The notes beneath the pieces are model-generated. The model was not told the DNA's origin. It saw only the letters and a list, made by a program, of their open reading frames with translations, and ran no database searches. The position numbers were made by a program, and so were the translations under genes. From Anaerolineales bacterium (lineage in GTDB: Bacteria > Chloroflexota > Anaerolineae > Anaerolineales > VGOW01), in the NCBI GenBank assembly GCA_919901875.1, contig CAKKQG010000270.1, positions 1 to 7,089 of the forward strand: DNA of 7,089 bases. Direction: 5' to 3'. Positions 5,166-7,089 of the stretch are shown piece after piece; the first letter of the stretch is position 1, and each line of letters begins with the position of its first letter.

Positions 5166-6478
5166 GCCGACGCGGACAATACCTCCTCTTCACCGCGTTG
5201 GTGATCGCCGACACCGTCGGGGCTGCCGCCGGTTTGCTCCTCGCCGCTTATTTCCTCCCCAGCGTTGATTTCATGCGCTACCTCAACGCGATTCAATATG
5301 GGCTCATCGCCTACCCAATCCTCTTCGCCGCGTTGCGACTCTACGATCTCGAAACCGTTCTCGAAGACTCACAAGAGTATGCAACAGTTGCCACAGGTTG
5401 CACCTATGCCATCATCGCCCTCATCGTCATCAACGCCGTCATGCGCCGTCTCGACTTTGAACCGATCTGGTTACTCGGCGGTTGGGCTGGCACAGTGTTC
5501 ATGGTTGCGCTGGCACGTTTTTCAATGAGACGAGTCGTGCGCTATTTTAGATCGCAAGGGCATCTGATCACGCGCGCGGTCATCATCGGCGCAGATGAAC
5601 AAGGACGTACCATCGCCCGCCAATTTAAAAGTGTTGCCGACTCGGGCGTGCGAGTGGTCGGTTTCCTTGACGACTTCTTGCCTGCGGGGACTCACGTTCA
5701 AGATGGGCTTACCGTGTTAGGTCATCCCGGCGCGTTATCCGACATCGCCCAAGAACATCGTGTCGCCGAAGTGGTTGTTGTCCCCGGCGCTGTCGCCTGG
5801 GAAACTTTTCAAGAAATTTTGGAACGCTATGCTTTTGCCGACACACTCAAGATTCGCCTTTCACCCGGTTACTACGATCTATTAGCGACCACGCCGCGAG
5901 TCGCGCATCGCAACTTTGTGCCGCTCATCGTCATTGATAGCGCCCGCTTAACAGGCTTTGACCTTTTGCTAAAGATCGTTATAGACTACGGCATTGGCAT
6001 CCTCGCCTCGATTCTTACTTTGCCAATTATGTTGTTAGTCATGTTATGGTTGCGTATTGTCAACCAAGGCGCGATCTTCCAGACGCGGAAAGTGTTGGGG
6101 TTGGGCGGTAAGATATTCGACGCAACTTTCTTCCGCCTTGAAGCGAACAAGCCCCTGAGCAACTTCATCCGCAACACCGCGCTTGATCATTTGCCGTTAT
6201 TGTTCCACATCTTCTTCGGGCAAATGAGTCTCATCGGTCCGCGTCCCATTCCGCAGGAGAAACGTGGCGAGTATCAACGCTGGCTCTCCACGATTGCTAC
6301 CGTGAAGCCCGGCGTGAGTGGACCTTGGGCAGTAGTGCCAGTGTCATCGCTGGAAGAAGAAATGCGCGCTTCAATTTTCTACGTCCGCAACTGGACAATT
6401 TGGTTAGACCTGCAGATCATGGCACAGACCGTGCTGGTGATTCTGCGGAGACGCTGGGAAAGACTGGCCGAAGGATGA
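5162..6478 (+). CDS. Undecaprenyl-phosphate sugar phosphotransferase (polyprenyl glycosylphosphotransferase, WbaP/WcaJ-like)
   Basis: This 438-residue membrane enzyme would start glycan assembly by transferring sugar 1-phosphate from an NDP-sugar to undecaprenyl phosphate. Four N-terminal membrane segments (about residues 7-33, 43-60, 79-95, 102-120) come first. A Rossmann-like CoA-binding-type domain follows (VIIGADEQGRTIARQF, residues 140-155). Then come a hydrophobic helix (~270-298) and the C-terminal sugar-transferase domain with GQMSLIGPRP (353-362) and VKPGVSGPW (381-389). This is the full family layout and length. The catalytic DELP motif reads DHLP (D342-H343), so the usual Asp-Glu pair is altered, and the nearby F..KFRSM block is degenerate (TFFRLE). 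The start at 5162 overlaps the previous stop as ATGA. An in-frame ATG at 5129 would add a poorly fitting basic 11-residue extension deep in the previous gene. Sugar specificity is unknown. Confidence 0.85.
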   Translation: MSRRGQYLLFTALVIADTVGAAAGLLLAAYFLPSVDFMRYLNAIQYGLIAYPILFAALRLYDLETVLEDSQEYATVATGCTYAIIALIVINAVMRRLDFEPIWLLGGWAGTVFMVALARFSMRRVVRYFRSQGHLITRAVIIGADEQGRTIARQFKSVADSGVRVVGFLDDFLPAGTHVQDGLTVLGHPGALSDIAQEHRVAEVVVVPGAVAWETFQEILERYAFADTLKIRLSPGYYDLLATTPRVAHRNFVPLIVIDSARLTGFDLLLKIVIDYGIGILASILTLPIMLLVMLWLRIVNQGAIFQTRKVLGLGGKIFDATFFRLEANKPLSNFIRNTALDHLPLLFHIFFGQMSLIGPRPIPQEKRGEYQRWLSTIATVKPGVSGPWAVVPVSSLEEEMRASIFYVRNWTIWLDLQIMAQTVLVILRRRWERLAEG

Positions 6479-6504
6479 ATTATGAAGGATGAAGGATGAA
6501 TGTG
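6470..6504 (+). repeat. Heptamer array (GAAGGAT/GAATTAT), stop-side of the glycosylphosphotransferase gene
   Basis: Five 7-bp units from 6470: GAAGGAT, GAATTAT, GAAGGAT, GAAGGAT, GAATGTG. The first two supply the final GAA GGA codons and the TGA stop (6476-6478). The ATGAA core is shared with the arrays at 434-482 (minus orientation) and 2047-2095. Confidence 0.75.
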
Positions 6505-6513
6505 CGGAATGCG

Positions 6514-6548
6514 ATTCATAATTCATAATTCCTAATTCATAATTTTCA
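6514..6548 (+). repeat. Heptamer array (ATTCATA), start-side of gmhA
   Basis: Units are ATTCATA, ATTCATA, ATTCCTA, ATTCATA and a degenerate ATTTTCA, ending 3 bp before the gmhA ATG. TTCATAATTC at 6515-6524 is the exact reverse complement of GAATTATGAA at 6477-6486 in the preceding array, so a 10-bp AT-rich stem can form across this gap. Confidence 0.75.
6540..6545 (+). promoter_or_regulatory. -10-like hexamer TAATTT 6 nt before the gmhA start
   Basis: This is a TANNNT hexamer at the same 6-nt distance from the ATG as those before 942 and 2198, with no SD in between. It could mark a leaderless transcript, but it lies in an AT-rich repeat and no clear -35 box accompanies it. Confidence 0.3.
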
Positions 6549-6551
6549 AAA

Positions 6552-7089
6552 ATGGATTTCATTGATACCTACTTGAAAGAACTGGAAAAATCTGTCGCCA
6601 GACTTTCGCGCGACGATTTGATGAAAGTGTGCGAAGCGCTAATGCAGGCTTGGCGCGACGACAAAATTATTTTCATCATCGGCAACGGCGGCAGCGCAGC
6701 GACAGCCTCGCACATGATGAACGATTTCAACAAGCTGACTATCGCCGAAGGCAAACGCCGTTTCCGCGCGTGGGCCCTCACCGATAACGTGCCGCTGATC
6801 AGCGCCTGGGGCAACGACAACACCTTTGACTGGAGCTTCTCACAACCCTTGCGCAATTTTATGCGTAAAGGCGATTACCTGATCGTCGTCACGACTTCGG
6901 GCAACTCCCCCAACCTTGTTGACGCCACAAAAGTCGCGCGCGAGATCGGCGTGGAAAAAGTCATCGGCTTGGTCGGCGACAAAGGCGGCAAGATCGCCGA
7001 GATGGCAGACATCGTCGTCTGCTTCCCCGATGAGAATCAAGGACGGCAAGAGGATGGACACGTGATTATGAATCATGTGATTGCCGGGT
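6552..7089 (+). CDS. gmhA: Phosphoheptose isomerase (sedoheptulose 7-phosphate isomerase), 3' end cut by window
   Basis: 179 residues of a SIS-domain sugar isomerase that converts sedoheptulose 7-phosphate to D-glycero-D-manno-heptose 7-phosphate, the substrate of HddA. The phosphate-binding motifs are IGNGGSAA (residues 43-50) and TTSGNSPN (114-121). The QExxH catalytic region (Q166, E167, H170) is also present. The family is usually about 190-200 residues, so only the last ~10-20 are missing. At the position of the catalytic Glu that follows the first SIS motif (HFAAEL-like in E. coli GmhA), this protein has Asp (HMMNDF, D58), a conservative change that may matter for activity. There is no SD; the ATG at 6552 follows a heptamer array. 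Together with hddA upstream it defines a heptose-precursor pathway in this cluster. Confidence 0.85.
   Translation, partial: MDFIDTYLKELEKSVARLSRDDLMKVCEALMQAWRDDKIIFIIGNGGSAATASHMMNDFNKLTIAEGKRRFRAWALTDNVPLISAWGNDNTFDWSFSQPLRNFMRKGDYLIVVTTSGNSPNLVDATKVAREIGVEKVIGLVGDKGGKIAEMADIVVCFPDENQGRQEDGHVIMNHVIAG

Overview
The window is 7,089 bp of a bacterial chromosome (or metagenome contig). It carries part of a surface-glycan locus of the heptose type, interrupted by a two-gene cassette that looks like an anti-phage defence system. The host is most plausibly a member of Chloroflexota (Anaerolineae-like). I base that on the style of the glycan genes, the near-absence of Shine-Dalgarno (SD) sequences before them, and intergenic arrays of imperfect heptamers. 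This is an inference, not a demonstrated assignment.

Left part (1-941): two genes on the minus strand. One is the start of a 5'-nucleotidase-family metallophosphoesterase that runs off the left edge. The other is a 126-residue protein of unknown function with a very acidic tail. A short GC hairpin with a T-run separates them. The 84-bp gap at 858-941 is a divergent promoter region with a near-consensus sigma-70 promoter pointing left and one or two weaker candidates pointing right.

Right part (942-7089): everything is on the plus strand. The order is an extended-SDR sugar-nucleotide epimerase/dehydratase with an embedded zinc ribbon, a D-glycero-D-manno-heptose 7-phosphate kinase (hddA), an AAA15-type ABC-fold ATPase, a DUF4435/TOPRIM-like protein, a membrane polyprenyl glycosylphosphotransferase, and phosphoheptose isomerase (gmhA, cut by the right edge). 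GmhA converts sedoheptulose 7-phosphate to heptose 7-phosphate and HddA phosphorylates it at C1. The SDR would modify an NDP-sugar, and the phosphotransferase would load the first sugar phosphate onto undecaprenyl phosphate. The expected phosphatase (gmhB) and nucleotidyltransferase (hddC) are not in the window.

The most interesting element is the ATPase plus DUF4435/TOPRIM-like pair at 3229-5165. It has the domain architecture of the PARIS (AriA/AriB) abortive-infection system. It sits with 2-bp, overlapping and 4-bp-overlapping junctions between hddA and the glycosylphosphotransferase. It is visibly more AT-rich than its neighbours and has strong SD sequences that the glycan genes lack. The other intergenic junctions with room for them carry arrays of imperfect 7-bp repeats, and three of these arrays begin in register with the stop codon of the preceding gene. 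No stretch over 300 bp lacks a gene.
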